Source of the DNA: a virus
DNA length: 56,896 bases
Reading direction: 5' to 3' (one strand)
IMG/VR virus record: IMGVR_UViG_3300042935_001365
Location: 1-56,896 of that record
This document shows positions 15,896 through 25,102 of the stretch, in pieces. A model generated the notes under the pieces. It saw nothing but the letters and a program-made list of their open reading frames with translations, searched no databases and was not told the DNA's origin. The position numbers and the translations under genes are program-made. Numbering within the stretch: the stretch's first letter is position 1; the number at the start of each line of letters is the position of its first letter.

Positions 15896-16302
15896 TTTAT
15901 TTCATTAATTAATTTATGTAATTTATGATCATTCAGTCCCAACCTTTCTTTACACTCTAAAAGTTCCGAACTATTCATTTCATAATTCTGATAATAACTT
16001 TCATATGACACTAGTAGATTATTCATTAACTCCACAAAATCATAAAATACAGTTCTATCTCTAGTATTATTTAATATAATTAATGGACCTTCTTTATCCC
16101 CTCTATGTACTTTTTCTATTAATAAGTGGGAACTACTCTTTATAATGCTAACTTTTAATTGATCAAAAATGTGATCAATATTGACTCTTTGATCCTTAAT
16201 ATCATTTATTTTTTTACGTAAAGTAGTTAAGTATTCCTCATCTAAAGTATGTTCTTTACCTAAATGTTTTTTTAAGGCATTAATTAGATATTCATTTTCC
16301 AT
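15883..16302 (-). CDS. hypothetical protein, 139 aa
   Basis: Mostly helical, charged (KKINDIKDQRVNIDHIFDQL) and without cysteine in the core. Divergent from the plus-strand gene at 16387. Function unknown. Confidence 0.58.
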   Translation of the reverse strand: MENEYLINALKKHLGKEHTLDEEYLTTLRKKINDIKDQRVNIDHIFDQLKVSIIKSSSHLLIEKVHRGDKEGPLIILNNTRDRTVFYDFVELMNNLLVSYESYYQNYEMNSSELLECKERLGLNDHKLHKLINEINLDN

Positions 16303-16386
16303 AAGTAAGTATAAAAAATTTATTTAATAAAATCAACATATATTTTTTTTATATTGTTTTTTTTATTAACTTCGAATAAAAAATTT

Positions 16387-16914
16387 ATGAATATTTTTGT
16401 TTTAGATTACGACACAAAAAAATGTGCACAAATGCATTGTGATAAACATGTTGTTAAAATGATTTTAGAGACTGCACAGTTACTCTGCGGTGTACACCAT
16501 ATGACAAACAGTGTAAGTGACATAGAAGTACCATATAAGTTATCTCATAGGAATCACCCATGTTCTATTTGGGTAAGGGGTTGTGTTGAGAATTATGTAT
16601 GGTTATGTGATTTAGGTATCGAACTATGTAAAGAATATACATATAGATATGGTAAGAGACATAAATCACAGGATGTGATCGAGTGGTGTATGTTAAATAT
16701 CCCTAATATTAAAGAGATTGGTGATATCACACCTTTTCCATTGGCAATGAATGACGAATGTAAAATAAATGGTGAGGTAGTAGAATCTTACAGAAAATAC
16801 TATATTATATATAAGAAAGATTTTGCTAAATGGACTGGTAGAGAAATTCCTTTATGGTTTACCCCTTCAGATGATTCATCAAAACACCACCAAGAGAAGA
16901 TACTTGTATCATAA
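16387..16914 (+). CDS. conserved phage protein of the CDKHVVKM family
   Basis: Start at MNIFVLDYDTKKCAQMHCDK (16387); an upstream in-frame ATG adds an unlikely 11 residues. The conserved segments HCDKHVVKMILETAQLL, YKLSHRNHPCSIWVRGC, YTYRYGKRHKS and the C-terminal YRKYYI..FAKWTGREIP.W are shared by a widespread phage family of unproven function, sometimes annotated as a pyrimidine-dimer DNA glycosylase-like protein. I do not see the known endonuclease V sequence, so function stays open. Its end overlaps the convergent gene by 56 bases. Confidence 0.72.
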   Translation: MNIFVLDYDTKKCAQMHCDKHVVKMILETAQLLCGVHHMTNSVSDIEVPYKLSHRNHPCSIWVRGCVENYVWLCDLGIELCKEYTYRYGKRHKSQDVIEWCMLNIPNIKEIGDITPFPLAMNDECKINGEVVESYRKYYIIYKKDFAKWTGREIPLWFTPSDDSSKHHQEKILVS

Positions 16915-17464
16915 TGTTATTGATGACATCATTGTCTAACGTAGTAATTTTTTTAGTGTAATCAATTCCTAACACACCAATAAACCTATCGTCAATAGTT
17001 TTTATTGCGAATAAATAACCAGATTTACATCCGTTAGCATCTGCAATATCTTTTAAACCAAAAGTGGCAACTGTTACATCTTTAAAATTCGGAATCTCTA
17101 TTGTTTCATTACTTACTAATCTATTTAATGCCCTAGAAAATATATTTACAGGTACATTCTGTAAACTGTGTTGTATTGAATTAACATTTAATGATACACT
17201 TTCATATATAATAGAGAATTTGGCAATAGATTTACCAGTTGGGTAAAAATGTCCTCCATTGTGGAATTGGGTTACCCATACCCTATCTGCTTTAACACCT
17301 TCTCTTATTTCATCTATTTTATGTGTAACTTGCTCACCTAATAAAAGTGTTTCTGTAATTGGATCTTTTTTATCTTTTCTTTTATCTAACCAGTTTTTAA
17401 TTAATAAAAGAGTAATAGGACTTATCACCCCAGTTATAAATGCAATAGTAACTTCAACCATCAT
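16859..17464 (-). CDS. membrane-anchored GAF-like phage protein
   Basis: Start placed at MMVEVTIAFITGV; an in-frame ATG at 17491 is also possible. One N-terminal membrane helix (VTIAFITGVISPITLLLI), a basic linker (KNWLDKRKDKKD), then a cytosolic domain with VWVTQFHNGGHFYPTG, SIIYESVS, and FIGVLGIDYTKKI, which looks GAF/PAS-like. Related proteins occur in cyanophages. Possibly a sensor; no enzyme motif. Confidence 0.6.
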   Translation of the reverse strand: MMVEVTIAFITGVISPITLLLIKNWLDKRKDKKDPITETLLLGEQVTHKIDEIREGVKADRVWVTQFHNGGHFYPTGKSIAKFSIIYESVSLNVNSIQHSLQNVPVNIFSRALNRLVSNETIEIPNFKDVTVATFGLKDIADANGCKSGYLFAIKTIDDRFIGVLGIDYTKKITTLDNDVINNIMIQVSSLGGVLMNHLKG

Positions 17465-17513
17465 AAATTGTTTATTTAATAAATATGACATCTAAGTAAA
17501 AAGTATTATATAT

Positions 17514-17545
17514 AGGCAAAAAAAATGGGGGACTAAACCCCCATT
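17514..17545 (-). terminator. intrinsic terminator
   Basis: Minus strand AATGGGGG-TTTAGT-CCCCCATT (8 bp) followed by TTTTTT. Ends the DUF932 gene. Confidence 0.9.
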
Positions 17546-17563
17546 CATACCGAACCTATTGAT

Positions 17564-18358
17564 TTACAACAAACTCTCAGAAAGACTCCACAACATTTTG
17601 TTTACATCTAAATTTTGTTCGATTGATCTAATTGAGCGACTTCTAGATCTTCTAACTTTACCGTTGTCTCTTGGTGTAACAATCAATGTACCGCCCTGTA
17701 ACATATTTTCCTGTACTCTATTGAATACACTCCACAAATCGTTACCAGAATCTTCATCTCTTCTGATGTGTAACATCTGATTCAAATCAATTAATTTATC
17801 AGAACCCCATCTTTCATCTGCAACCATTTTGGCGAAATCATATTGTTGAGCCATTGATAAATCTTTGGACATCATATCCTGAACTCTACCAACAACCAAT
17901 GGAATTTTCTCTGTTGTCATATTAATAACTTTAAGAATATCCTCTTTTTGAAACCCTTTATGCATCACTCTGAACTCATCAAAAGTTTTATCTGCGATAA
18001 CCAAACCATTAGAACAAACTAATCTGAATAGTCCCACATGAAACTTAAATGAAGATGAACCATCGTGTGAATTGGTTAATAAAATTTCTGGATGGGTATC
18101 ACCAATCTCTCTAGATAAATTAATGTTGTTTTCATTACGAAAACGTAACATATGTTTTTTAAATGGGCTTTTAGCTTCGTACCCCTTTCTAGTTGATGAT
18201 TGCATCGCCTTTGTAGGTAACCAACCTTGTTCACTTAAAATTTCGATCACTTCCGTAGTTGGGATGAATCGATAAACATTCGACAAATGGTTTGATGGGG
18301 CTTGTGTAAGAGCCGATGGACAAACTGAACCAATTTGATTTAAATTTAAATATTCCAT
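17564..18358 (-). CDS. DUF932 family protein
   Basis: 264 aa. The order VYRFIPTTEVIEILSEQGWLP, GDTHPEILLTNSHDGSSSF, GLFRLVCSNGLV and later DFAKMVADERWG matches DUF932 (phage/plasmid TIGR03299-like) proteins. Known widely in phages and plasmids; biochemical role unproven. A basic RRSRSRSIR stretch lies before the C-terminus. Own promoter (18381-18412) and terminator. Confidence 0.82.
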   Translation of the reverse strand: MEYLNLNQIGSVCPSALTQAPSNHLSNVYRFIPTTEVIEILSEQGWLPTKAMQSSTRKGYEAKSPFKKHMLRFRNENNINLSREIGDTHPEILLTNSHDGSSSFKFHVGLFRLVCSNGLVIADKTFDEFRVMHKGFQKEDILKVINMTTEKIPLVVGRVQDMMSKDLSMAQQYDFAKMVADERWGSDKLIDLNQMLHIRRDEDSGNDLWSVFNRVQENMLQGGTLIVTPRDNGKVRRSRSRSIRSIEQNLDVNKMLWSLSESLL

Positions 18359-18380
18359 AGTTTTTATTTTTTATTTGTTA

Positions 18381-18412
18381 TAAAGTTAAGTATAATTTAT
18401 TAAACTGCCAAA
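18381..18412 (-). promoter_or_regulatory. Bacteroidota-type promoter, one mismatch
   Basis: Minus strand TTTG (18412-18409), N20, TAACTTTA (18388-18381). The last -7 base is A rather than G. Upstream of the DUF932 gene at 18358. Confidence 0.6.
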
Positions 18413-18786
18413 ATTTCTTTTAATTTATTTACACGATTAGTGTAAGTTTTTTGATAAAACTTATCAAACGACTCTTTAATATAGACAAAACTAACAGGTC
18501 CACCCATATATTTATACGCAGTCCCCCAATTCATTCCGTCATCTACCATATCAATCACACCTATAGTAACAGAATTTATACTAATGTTACCAATACTAAC
18601 ATGAATACCAGTTTCAGGTGAATACAAACCTCTTTTACAATCTTCACCTTTAGGACTCTCTACAAACCCTCTTTTTCGAAATTCTGACATTACATAATCG
18701 AACATATCTGTACCCATTTCCTTTTTAAGGGAATTAAGTTCACTTTTCAGTTCTTTGATTTTAGTTACTTTCTCTAATACTTTCAT
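18400..18786 (-). CDS. hypothetical protein, 128 aa
   Basis: N-terminal helix (KVTKIKELKSELNSLKKEMG) and a beta-rich remainder (GLYSPETGIHVSIGNISINS). Sits upstream of DUF932 with its own promoter. Family not recognised. Confidence 0.6.
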   Translation of the reverse strand: MKVLEKVTKIKELKSELNSLKKEMGTDMFDYVMSEFRKRGFVESPKGEDCKRGLYSPETGIHVSIGNISINSVTIGVIDMVDDGMNWGTAYKYMGGPVSFVYIKESFDKFYQKTYTNRVNKLKEILAV

Positions 18787-18808
18787 AGTTATTATTTTTT
18801 AGTTATTG

Positions 18809-18840
18809 TAAATTTAAGTCTTTTTTTTCAAACTACCAAA
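18809..18840 (-). promoter_or_regulatory. Bacteroidota-type promoter, one mismatch
   Basis: Minus strand TTTG (18840-18837), N20, TAAATTTA (18816-18809), above the gene starting at 18786. Confidence 0.6.
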
Positions 18841-18885
18841 CATTTTAATCTTTTTTTTTAATATTTATTGTATATTATTATTTAT

Positions 18886-20700
18886 ATGAGAAAATTAAAC
18901 AGAGCAGAAATAAGATTTCTTAAATATTTAGATGAACATTTAGACGATGTGTTTGATAAAACGTCAGCACTTAAAGTGTTAAGAGATGATTTAGGTTTAG
19001 ATTCTAAAGAGGCGGCACACTTATATAGTGTTTGGTACTTTACCAAAGGAGATGTAGATTATAGTGAGGTAGACTACGATGATGATAATAGTTTAGTATC
19101 TTTTATAAGAAAAATGAGTTCATTTAATAGAAATTCTGATAGAGAATCCTATATAGATATGTTATATGAAGATGAACTTGAGAAATTAGAGAGAATTTAT
19201 GGTGATTGGATTAATATTCGTTGTGGTGGGTGGAGAAGTACTTTACCTTGTATTGTATGGGATAGTGATCATATCACATTAGAATTAGATTATGATGATT
19301 GGAAAGAACATTTTTCAGGATTACATGAACAAAGTTTCTATATCTATGATAAAGCGTATAGTGATTATGGTAGTGATTCTGATGAAATGGATGATTCAGA
19401 GTTTGATTACGCTTATAGTAATGATGAAACTATAGAACTTTTTGAAGAATTAGCGTTAATCGTAGGTAAAAATACTTGGCCAGGTAAAGATAATGGAGAG
19501 ATATCGGAAAAAACTATATCTAATTTTTTAGAAAGTATTTTACCATCAGATGTATATGAATCGATAGTTAGTGATTATGTAACTGAACTAGGATATGTGG
19601 TTACAAATACTAGAAATAAATCAACAAGAGAAACTTACTCGAATGAAATAAAATATGACGTTAACAAATCCAGTTGTAGTACAAGTAATAATTGTATCGA
19701 AATACCATATGATGATTTAATCGAAATAATTAATGAAAATGGTTTAGTAAATTTATCTGAATTAAAAGACGCTGAAATACAACCAGACATTGATCTAGAA
19801 AATGGTTATTACGATTCTTGGGTAGATAATGATGGGGTTGATGAGGTAATAACTGAATTTAACAGAACATTAAGACGATCCATAGATTCAATTATAGAAG
19901 ATGGTGGAATAGATATTAATGAATTAATAGAAAAAAGAGAGGGTTTTTATAAATTTATTAAAGATTTAGGTTTTGTTTTAATAAACTCAACAAATAAGGG
20001 TGATTGGTATAAAAGTAAGGATGATAAAATACATTTTTATATGAACGATGTAGATTTTGGGGAAGATAAGATTAAATTTACATATGAAGGTAAATCACAT
20101 TTAGTTCCGATAGAAGATTTAAGTGATTGGTCACAAGGTAGTGTATTAGATTTAAATGAAAGTGTTAAATACAATAAGATTAAGTTACTGAAAGAGAATA
20201 AAGATATAATAAATAAAATATCGATATTCGATTTTGATGGTACACTTATGGAGACACCTCATCCAGAGAATGGTAAGTTATTTTGGGAAGAAACTACAGG
20301 TATGAAATATCCTCATATTGGGTGGTGGAGTAAACCTGAATCTTTAGATACTAAAGTATTTAACATTAGGACTATAACCCCAACTGTTAAAGCGTATAAG
20401 AAAGAAATGGGGGATCCTAATACATTAGTCATTATGTTAACAGGTAGGTTACCACAACAACACGATCAAGTGGAAGGTTTATTGTCCTCAAACGGTATTT
20501 ACTTTGACGAGTACCATTATAAAGGTAACGGTGATACTTTAGGTAGTAAATTAAATACTATTAGAACATTATTAAGTAAATACCCGACAGTTGAGTCCAT
20601 TGAGATGTGGGAGGATAGAGAACCTCACTCAATTGAGTTTGAGAAATGGGGTGAAGAAAATGGTGTAACTATAAAAGTTAATTTAGTTTTAAAGAAGTAA
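18886..20700 (+). CDS. 604-aa protein: shared helical domain plus C-terminal HAD domain (HAD_SAK-like)
   Basis: Start at MRKLNRAEIRFLKYLDEHLD (18886). Residues ~5-65 resemble the helical domain of the leader-bearing paralogs at 21667 and 26680, then a long acidic region rich in DD and DY. From ~455 the sequence is a HAD phosphatase: ISIFDFDGTLMETPHPENGK (motif I DxD), VIMLTGR (motif II Thr), K of GSKLNTIRTL and EMWEDREPH (motif IV). This resembles the HAD domain of Swiss-army-knife RNA repair proteins. YNKIKLLKEN lies just before the HAD domain, a leader-like (I/L)-x-E site inside the protein. One of few plus-strand genes. Confidence 0.7.
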   Translation: MRKLNRAEIRFLKYLDEHLDDVFDKTSALKVLRDDLGLDSKEAAHLYSVWYFTKGDVDYSEVDYDDDNSLVSFIRKMSSFNRNSDRESYIDMLYEDELEKLERIYGDWINIRCGGWRSTLPCIVWDSDHITLELDYDDWKEHFSGLHEQSFYIYDKAYSDYGSDSDEMDDSEFDYAYSNDETIELFEELALIVGKNTWPGKDNGEISEKTISNFLESILPSDVYESIVSDYVTELGYVVTNTRNKSTRETYSNEIKYDVNKSSCSTSNNCIEIPYDDLIEIINENGLVNLSELKDAEIQPDIDLENGYYDSWVDNDGVDEVITEFNRTLRRSIDSIIEDGGIDINELIEKREGFYKFIKDLGFVLINSTNKGDWYKSKDDKIHFYMNDVDFGEDKIKFTYEGKSHLVPIEDLSDWSQGSVLDLNESVKYNKIKLLKENKDIINKISIFDFDGTLMETPHPENGKLFWEETTGMKYPHIGWWSKPESLDTKVFNIRTITPTVKAYKKEMGDPNTLVIMLTGRLPQQHDQVEGLLSSNGIYFDEYHYKGNGDTLGSKLNTIRTLLSKYPTVESIEMWEDREPHSIEFEKWGEENGVTIKVNLVLKK

Positions 20701-20703
20701 AAA

Positions 20704-21024
20704 TTATTTATCCTTTTTAGGTGAAGGTAAATATTTTAAATCTGTATAACTCATATAGATATATTCTGTTACCATATCTACATTACTGTAATATATATTC
20801 CATTTATCATACCCGAAATAGTCAGGTATAAATTCCTCATCGTCCACATATTCTAAAAAGTCTTGGCCATCAGTTACATAGTGTTCATAACACCAGTTAT
20901 AGTAATCACTGTCAACTAACTCCCTATAGTAGTCATCACCATCTCCCTCTACTTTAAAAACTAATGTAAGAATATTATCCAAATCACAGATAATATCATA
21001 AACCTCTTGTATTGTGTAATTCAT
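20704..21024 (-). CDS. hypothetical acidic protein, 106 aa
   Basis: Rich in Asp and Tyr (DSDYYNWCYEHYVTDGQDFL). Convergent with the 604-aa gene, 3 bases apart. Unknown family. Confidence 0.6.
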   Translation of the reverse strand: MNYTIQEVYDIICDLDNILTLVFKVEGDGDDYYRELVDSDYYNWCYEHYVTDGQDFLEYVDDEEFIPDYFGYDKWNIYYSNVDMVTEYIYMSYTDLKYLPSPKKDK

Positions 21025-21047
21025 AATATATTTTGAAAATAAATATA

Positions 21048-21395
21048 TTAAAATATAACAATACGTAATTTTAGTTTAAATTTTTTACATAAATCTATCA
21101 TATGTTTTGTCCCCTTACTCTTCCCATCCCAAAAAATAATTGCACCATCAGCCACTTTAGCCATCTCTTCATTTCTCATATATCCCGCCCTTTTACCGTA
21201 TAAATCCCACATTGCGGGATATTCTTCTAATTTATGATGGTTCTGGTGGGCATAATCTTCACCTAATGAATCTGCACCTTTAGCTTTTCCAGATATGATA
21301 GAAATTTCTTTCTGATTTTTTAAAAAGTAATCTAGTTTTTGTTTTAGTAGTTCGTAGTCATTAAATGTCCTACTACCTGCAACTATGACTTTCAT
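21048..21395 (-). CDS. SLOG-family protein (YspA / DUF2493-like)
   Basis: 115 aa: MKVIVAGSRTFNDYELL at the N-terminus, IISGKAKGADSLGEDYA in the middle and GAIIFWDGKSKGTKHMI near the end match the Rossmann-like SLOG superfamily of nucleotide/NAD-derived-ligand binders. Common in phages; ligand unknown. Overlaps the DUF3310 gene by 4 bases. Confidence 0.82.
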   Translation of the reverse strand: MKVIVAGSRTFNDYELLKQKLDYFLKNQKEISIISGKAKGADSLGEDYAHQNHHKLEEYPAMWDLYGKRAGYMRNEEMAKVADGAIIFWDGKSKGTKHMIDLCKKFKLKLRIVIF

Positions 21396-21616
21396 TGATT
21401 GTTTCTACTCTCTAATTCGATTAATTTATCTAAGTATTGTTTCGCCTTTTTAAGATCCTCAATACCATTCTTGTGTCTCCATCTAGTAACATATTTAACA
21501 ACATTACCTTCAAAAAAATCTAAATTATGTGAATGCGAATAGTCCCACATTTCTATTCCTTTATTGTAGTGGGATGGGTGTACAACTCTTTCGTTCGGGT
21601 TAATAGATTTATCCAT
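21392..21616 (-). CDS. DUF3310 family protein
   Basis: 74 aa with VVHPSHYNKGIEMWDY, FEGNVVKYVTRWRHKNG and IEDLKKAKQYLDKLI, the complete signature of DUF3310, a small phage protein sometimes called a nucleotide kinase on weak grounds. Function unproven. Coupled to the SLOG gene. Confidence 0.85.
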   Translation of the reverse strand: MDKSINPNERVVHPSHYNKGIEMWDYSHSHNLDFFEGNVVKYVTRWRHKNGIEDLKKAKQYLDKLIELESRNNQ

Positions 21617-21666
21617 ATTTTTTAGTTTTAAGTATATGGATTTTTTATTTAAATGTCAATATACTT

Positions 21667-22797
21667 TTATAATATATGGTGGAAATTATCTACTACAAAA
21701 TAACTTTGGTTGTCTATATCGACTGTCATTAAGTGCTCAGTATTTAACGCTTTGCTAATCATCTCTTTTATCATACCCATCTCATCAAATTGTATGAGTC
21801 CGTCATCTATTGCTTCACTTATTGTCATTTCCGATTCATTAACATAATCAATTGGGTTTTCTTTATACTCATCCTCTAATTCATCAAATCTATAATGAAG
21901 ATACATATTTTTTATGTCCTCATCAGAAATTTCACTATCTCTAAGATCATCAATATCAGATTCTAAATCAGAAATGTATTGTGATATGTTATGATAATCT
22001 AGATTTAGTTCACTTAATTTAATTTCTATTTTATTTAAATACTTTTCAAATCTATTATAATCTTCATCATCATCACCTTCTATCTCTTGTTTAATAACCG
22101 CCCTTTCGGATTCTAAAGATTCTATTTTTTTAAGTAGTGAATTCATTTTTTTTTCTTCTAATTTTAATTCACCTTCTAAATCTAATATCATTTCTCTATT
22201 GTTTTCGATTTCTTCTAATGTTTTACCATCATCTATATATTCTAATAAATTATCAATCGATTTATACCCTATCTCTTCCTGAATCTTCTCATTGATGTTA
22301 TAGTTTAAAGATTCTTCATCTAAAACAATATATTTTTCTATCAGTGGTTTCCTATACCCACTAAATTCGTTATCATACATTTTTTCTCTAATACTACGAA
22401 CTAGGTCATCATATGTACCAACTTCATATATCCCACCATTCTCAATAAATTTATAAATTTTTAAATCGTAAACATCACCTCTAAAAATAAAAAATTCTGG
22501 TACAACTCCCCATAATTTTGATATCGCTCTAACTTGTCTACTATATCTATCTTCAGAAGTTAATTCCCATTCTATCAATTCATCATATGTTTCATCATCC
22601 TCTATGATATTATTTTTATATAACTTAATAACTCTACCTATTAAATCTCTATCATCTATATGTAAATCATTAACCAAAACTTTATATATACTTTCAGGAT
22701 TTCTAGACTCAAGATTACTGTGTAAATAATTAAGTAATTTTAATTCGATCTTATTAACGTGATCAACATTTTCCGATATTAATTTTATTAATTTCAA
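21667..22797 (-). CDS. leader-bearing coiled-coil protein, 376 aa
   Basis: Leader MKLIKLISE then the shared helical domain (NKIELKLLNYLHSNLESR...IGRVIKLYKNNI). Middle ~200-290 is a long coiled coil (ELKLEEKKMNSLLKKIESLE). The C-terminus (LMTVDIDNQSYFVVDNFHHI) aligns with that of the 26680 protein, so the two are full-length paralogs. Last gene of the 27768-to-21667 block. Overlaps the upstream gene by 4 bases. Confidence 0.65.
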   Translation of the reverse strand: MKLIKLISENVDHVNKIELKLLNYLHSNLESRNPESIYKVLVNDLHIDDRDLIGRVIKLYKNNIIEDDETYDELIEWELTSEDRYSRQVRAISKLWGVVPEFFIFRGDVYDLKIYKFIENGGIYEVGTYDDLVRSIREKMYDNEFSGYRKPLIEKYIVLDEESLNYNINEKIQEEIGYKSIDNLLEYIDDGKTLEEIENNREMILDLEGELKLEEKKMNSLLKKIESLESERAVIKQEIEGDDDEDYNRFEKYLNKIEIKLSELNLDYHNISQYISDLESDIDDLRDSEISDEDIKNMYLHYRFDELEDEYKENPIDYVNESEMTISEAIDDGLIQFDEMGMIKEMISKALNTEHLMTVDIDNQSYFVVDNFHHIL

Positions 22798-23666
22798 CCT
22801 ATATATTTTTCTATATCATCTAAAGTTATTTCATTACCGTTGAATACGTCAATAATTTCATTTACTTTATTATTAAACTCCTCTTCGTAATCTACTTGAA
22901 TAGTTTCCACATACTCCTTATCAAGAGTCATATAAATGTTTTTACTATTCCTTTCAAAAAAATCATCAACGTCACTATTTACCCATTCTAATACATCCGT
23001 AGCAATAACCATATAACTAATCTCTTCCATCTGGTAATAATGATCTCTAGTGTGTTGTTCGCCAGCACCATCACAATAATCACAAGATACTTTACCACTA
23101 CCATCGCACTCACCACAAGTTTCATTTCCTGCACCTCTACATTCACTACATTCTATTTCTTGTTCTTCACCTTCCCCATCTGTTTCTATTTCAGATCCAG
23201 AACCACCACAATAACCACATTCTAAATTACCTTCACCATCACACTCACCACATGATACATCTCCATCACCATCACACTCTCCACATTGGTATGACTCTTC
23301 ACGATAATCCTCTTCTATATTTGGACTAGTACAAGAAATGAATGTTAATCGGAACCCTTCCCCTGTTGAAATTCTATCAGTTAAAAAGTTGTTAACGTCT
23401 ATATTGATAAGATATAAAAATACAAGGTTTTTGGTGTCTTTATTTTCTAAAGATAACTCATGTTTAAAAAAATTTACTAATCTTTTATATTGGTTACTGT
23501 AAATGATTGATGTGTCTGAAAAACAATCGTCACAATATACTTTTTGCCAAAAAAAATCTTTTAAATCTGGTTCCGAATTAGATAACATGTTTAAACATTT
23601 TCGATAAAAAATATTATCTAATTTAGATTGGTATGAACTTTCTTTAATTATATTAATAAACTTCAT
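22794..23666 (-). CDS. leader-bearing protein with DnaJ-like cysteine-rich zinc region
   Basis: Leader MKFINIIKE. An N-terminal helical part is followed at ~128-205 by six CxxCxGxG-type repeats (CGECDGDG, CGECDGEG, CGYCGGSG, CSECRGAG, CGECDGSG, CDYCDGAG), the pattern of the DnaJ zinc-binding domain, here with an acidic insert between repeats 3 and 4. DnaJ has four repeats, so this has 1.5 times as many. There is no J domain. An extra CDDC lies at ~45. Possible role: binding unfolded proteins or holding the cargo. One base from the next gene. Confidence 0.7.
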   Translation of the reverse strand: MKFINIIKESSYQSKLDNIFYRKCLNMLSNSEPDLKDFFWQKVYCDDCFSDTSIIYSNQYKRLVNFFKHELSLENKDTKNLVFLYLINIDVNNFLTDRISTGEGFRLTFISCTSPNIEEDYREESYQCGECDGDGDVSCGECDGEGNLECGYCGGSGSEIETDGEGEEQEIECSECRGAGNETCGECDGSGKVSCDYCDGAGEQHTRDHYYQMEEISYMVIATDVLEWVNSDVDDFFERNSKNIYMTLDKEYVETIQVDYEEEFNNKVNEIIDVFNGNEITLDDIEKYIG

Positions 23667-23927
23667 TTATAGTTTTTTTACTTTTACTGTTAAATCCCCA
23701 CTCCCTTTAATTACTCTATGATATACACCTTTAGGTATTAATGTTCTTTCAGTTAATGGTTTAGGTAGTTCGTTATCAATCTGGATCATCCAATCGGTAT
23801 CTCCCACACTCTCTACAATTCTATCTTCCTTGTCTCTGTGCCACACTAATTCACTACTACCCACACTTTCAGAAAATTTTCTAACGTGATAACCATCTAC
23901 AATATTTTCATCAAAAGGAAAATCCAT
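23667..23927 (-). CDS. small cupin-like phage protein, 86 aa
   Basis: Start at MDFPFDENIVDGYHVRKFSE (23927); the longer frame would overlap the previous gene by 65 bases. Contains SELVWHRDKEDRIV, WMIQIDNELP and IPKGVYHRVIKGSGDL, a pattern I recall in many phage proteins with a cupin-like beta barrel. Function unknown. The only member of this block without a leader. Confidence 0.65.
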   Translation of the reverse strand: MDFPFDENIVDGYHVRKFSESVGSSELVWHRDKEDRIVESVGDTDWMIQIDNELPKPLTERTLIPKGVYHRVIKGSGDLTVKVKKL

Positions 23928-23928
23928 A

Positions 23929-24315
23929 TTATCTCTTTTTACGACCTTGACAATGTGCCCTTTGTGAAAACCCTTTTGGGTTATTACAGTCAATAGACTT
24001 TTTATATTTTTGTGACCACTTTTCTTCTAACATATCTGAAGACTTTTTTTCACCTTCTAATTTATTCATAAAGAAATCAAATACTTGATCAATATTAACC
24101 TTTGCTTCAGTTACATGATCATCTGCCCAATCATGACCATTGTTTAAAATGTCATTTACTTTATTCGGATCAAATTCTTTAATCATAATATCTAATTGTC
24201 TTCTCATTTGAGTTAGGTTACTGAAAAACATATAGTTTTCACCTTTAGATTCTTCATTTAAAGTTTCTCTTACTATTCTATAAAGATCCTTTTCTGTCAA
24301 TGTTACTTTTTTCAT
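23929..24315 (-). CDS. leader-bearing protein with PKGFSQRAHC tail
   Basis: Leader MKKVTLTEKDLYRIV then RETLNE, then a helical middle. The last residues (SIDCNNPKGFSQRAHCQGRK) match a short tail seen in phage structural or head-associated proteins, related to the DUF5872-type segment in the 25103 protein. Two Cys and a basic end suggest DNA binding. Confidence 0.65.
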   Translation of the reverse strand: MKKVTLTEKDLYRIVRETLNEESKGENYMFFSNLTQMRRQLDIMIKEFDPNKVNDILNNGHDWADDHVTEAKVNIDQVFDFFMNKLEGEKKSSDMLEEKWSQKYKKSIDCNNPKGFSQRAHCQGRKKR

Positions 24316-24325
24316 ATTTTATTTT

Positions 24326-25090
24326 TTATAAACCTTGTTTTATTGATGCCTCTTGAGAACTAGAAGCGGTTTGTGGTACGCAGTCACCTAAACTATCATC
24401 TGACATTACAGTCATTAACCCACCAATAAAGTCAGTCATTATGGAGTTAGCCAAACCACCTGTTTTTTCACCGAATTTTTTTCGTATACCATCAGATATT
24501 ATTGTTAACATCTGAGCACTAATAAACCCACCACCTAAAGCTTTTAAAATTGTTTTTGCAATATTTTTTAAGAACCCTTTTTGTTGGTTGTACCTTCTAT
24601 ACATCATCTCAATCGCATCATCTATAGTAAAATTATTTGATTCTTCTTTAGTCAATAAATTGTTAGTAATTAACTCATTTTTCATATCAGTATAAACTCT
24701 TTGGAATAAGTCATATATTTGATTTTTTACTGGTTCCATTCTTTCTGCTGCTAAAGTACCAGGTTTTCTACCTTTCCTACAATCTTCCGCATTTAAATCT
24801 TCTAATCTACCAAATAATGAACCCAAAGGTTCTATTATAGTTTGTAGTTGTGTTCTATAATTACCTAAATTAGCTGATTTCATATCCTCAGCAAATTTTG
24901 CCAAAGATTTTTCTAAATTAGGTAAATTGTCTACATCTGCCGTTTGCGTCGCCTGTTTCTCACTACCGACTGTTTTATTTTTACTTACCCTAGATAGTAT
25001 AAGTTTTGCCTTATCTAAAAAATTTTCAGATATTAAAGATTTATTTTTTATTAATCTTCTAAATTGTCTCTCACTAATAATAATTTTCAT
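24326..25090 (-). CDS. leader-bearing protein with hydrophobic C-terminal segments, 254 aa
   Basis: Starts MKIIISERQFRRLIKN and the leader probably ends at SLISE (residue ~22). The middle is helical; the segments LKALGGGFISAQMLTIISDG and GGLANSIMTDFIGGLMTVM near the C-terminus are apolar and could insert in membrane. Such a protein could act during DNA entry, but no family is recognised. Confidence 0.62.
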   Translation of the reverse strand: MKIIISERQFRRLIKNKSLISENFLDKAKLILSRVSKNKTVGSEKQATQTADVDNLPNLEKSLAKFAEDMKSANLGNYRTQLQTIIEPLGSLFGRLEDLNAEDCRKGRKPGTLAAERMEPVKNQIYDLFQRVYTDMKNELITNNLLTKEESNNFTIDDAIEMMYRRYNQQKGFLKNIAKTILKALGGGFISAQMLTIISDGIRKKFGEKTGGLANSIMTDFIGGLMTVMSDDSLGDCVPQTASSSQEASIKQGL

Positions 25091-25102
25091 AATTCTTTTT
25101 TT

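Noticed and set aside
23040-23225. 61-codon plus-strand ORF
   Set aside because: Opposite-strand shadow of the Cys-rich zinc protein; low-complexity Thr/Ile/Phe peptide.
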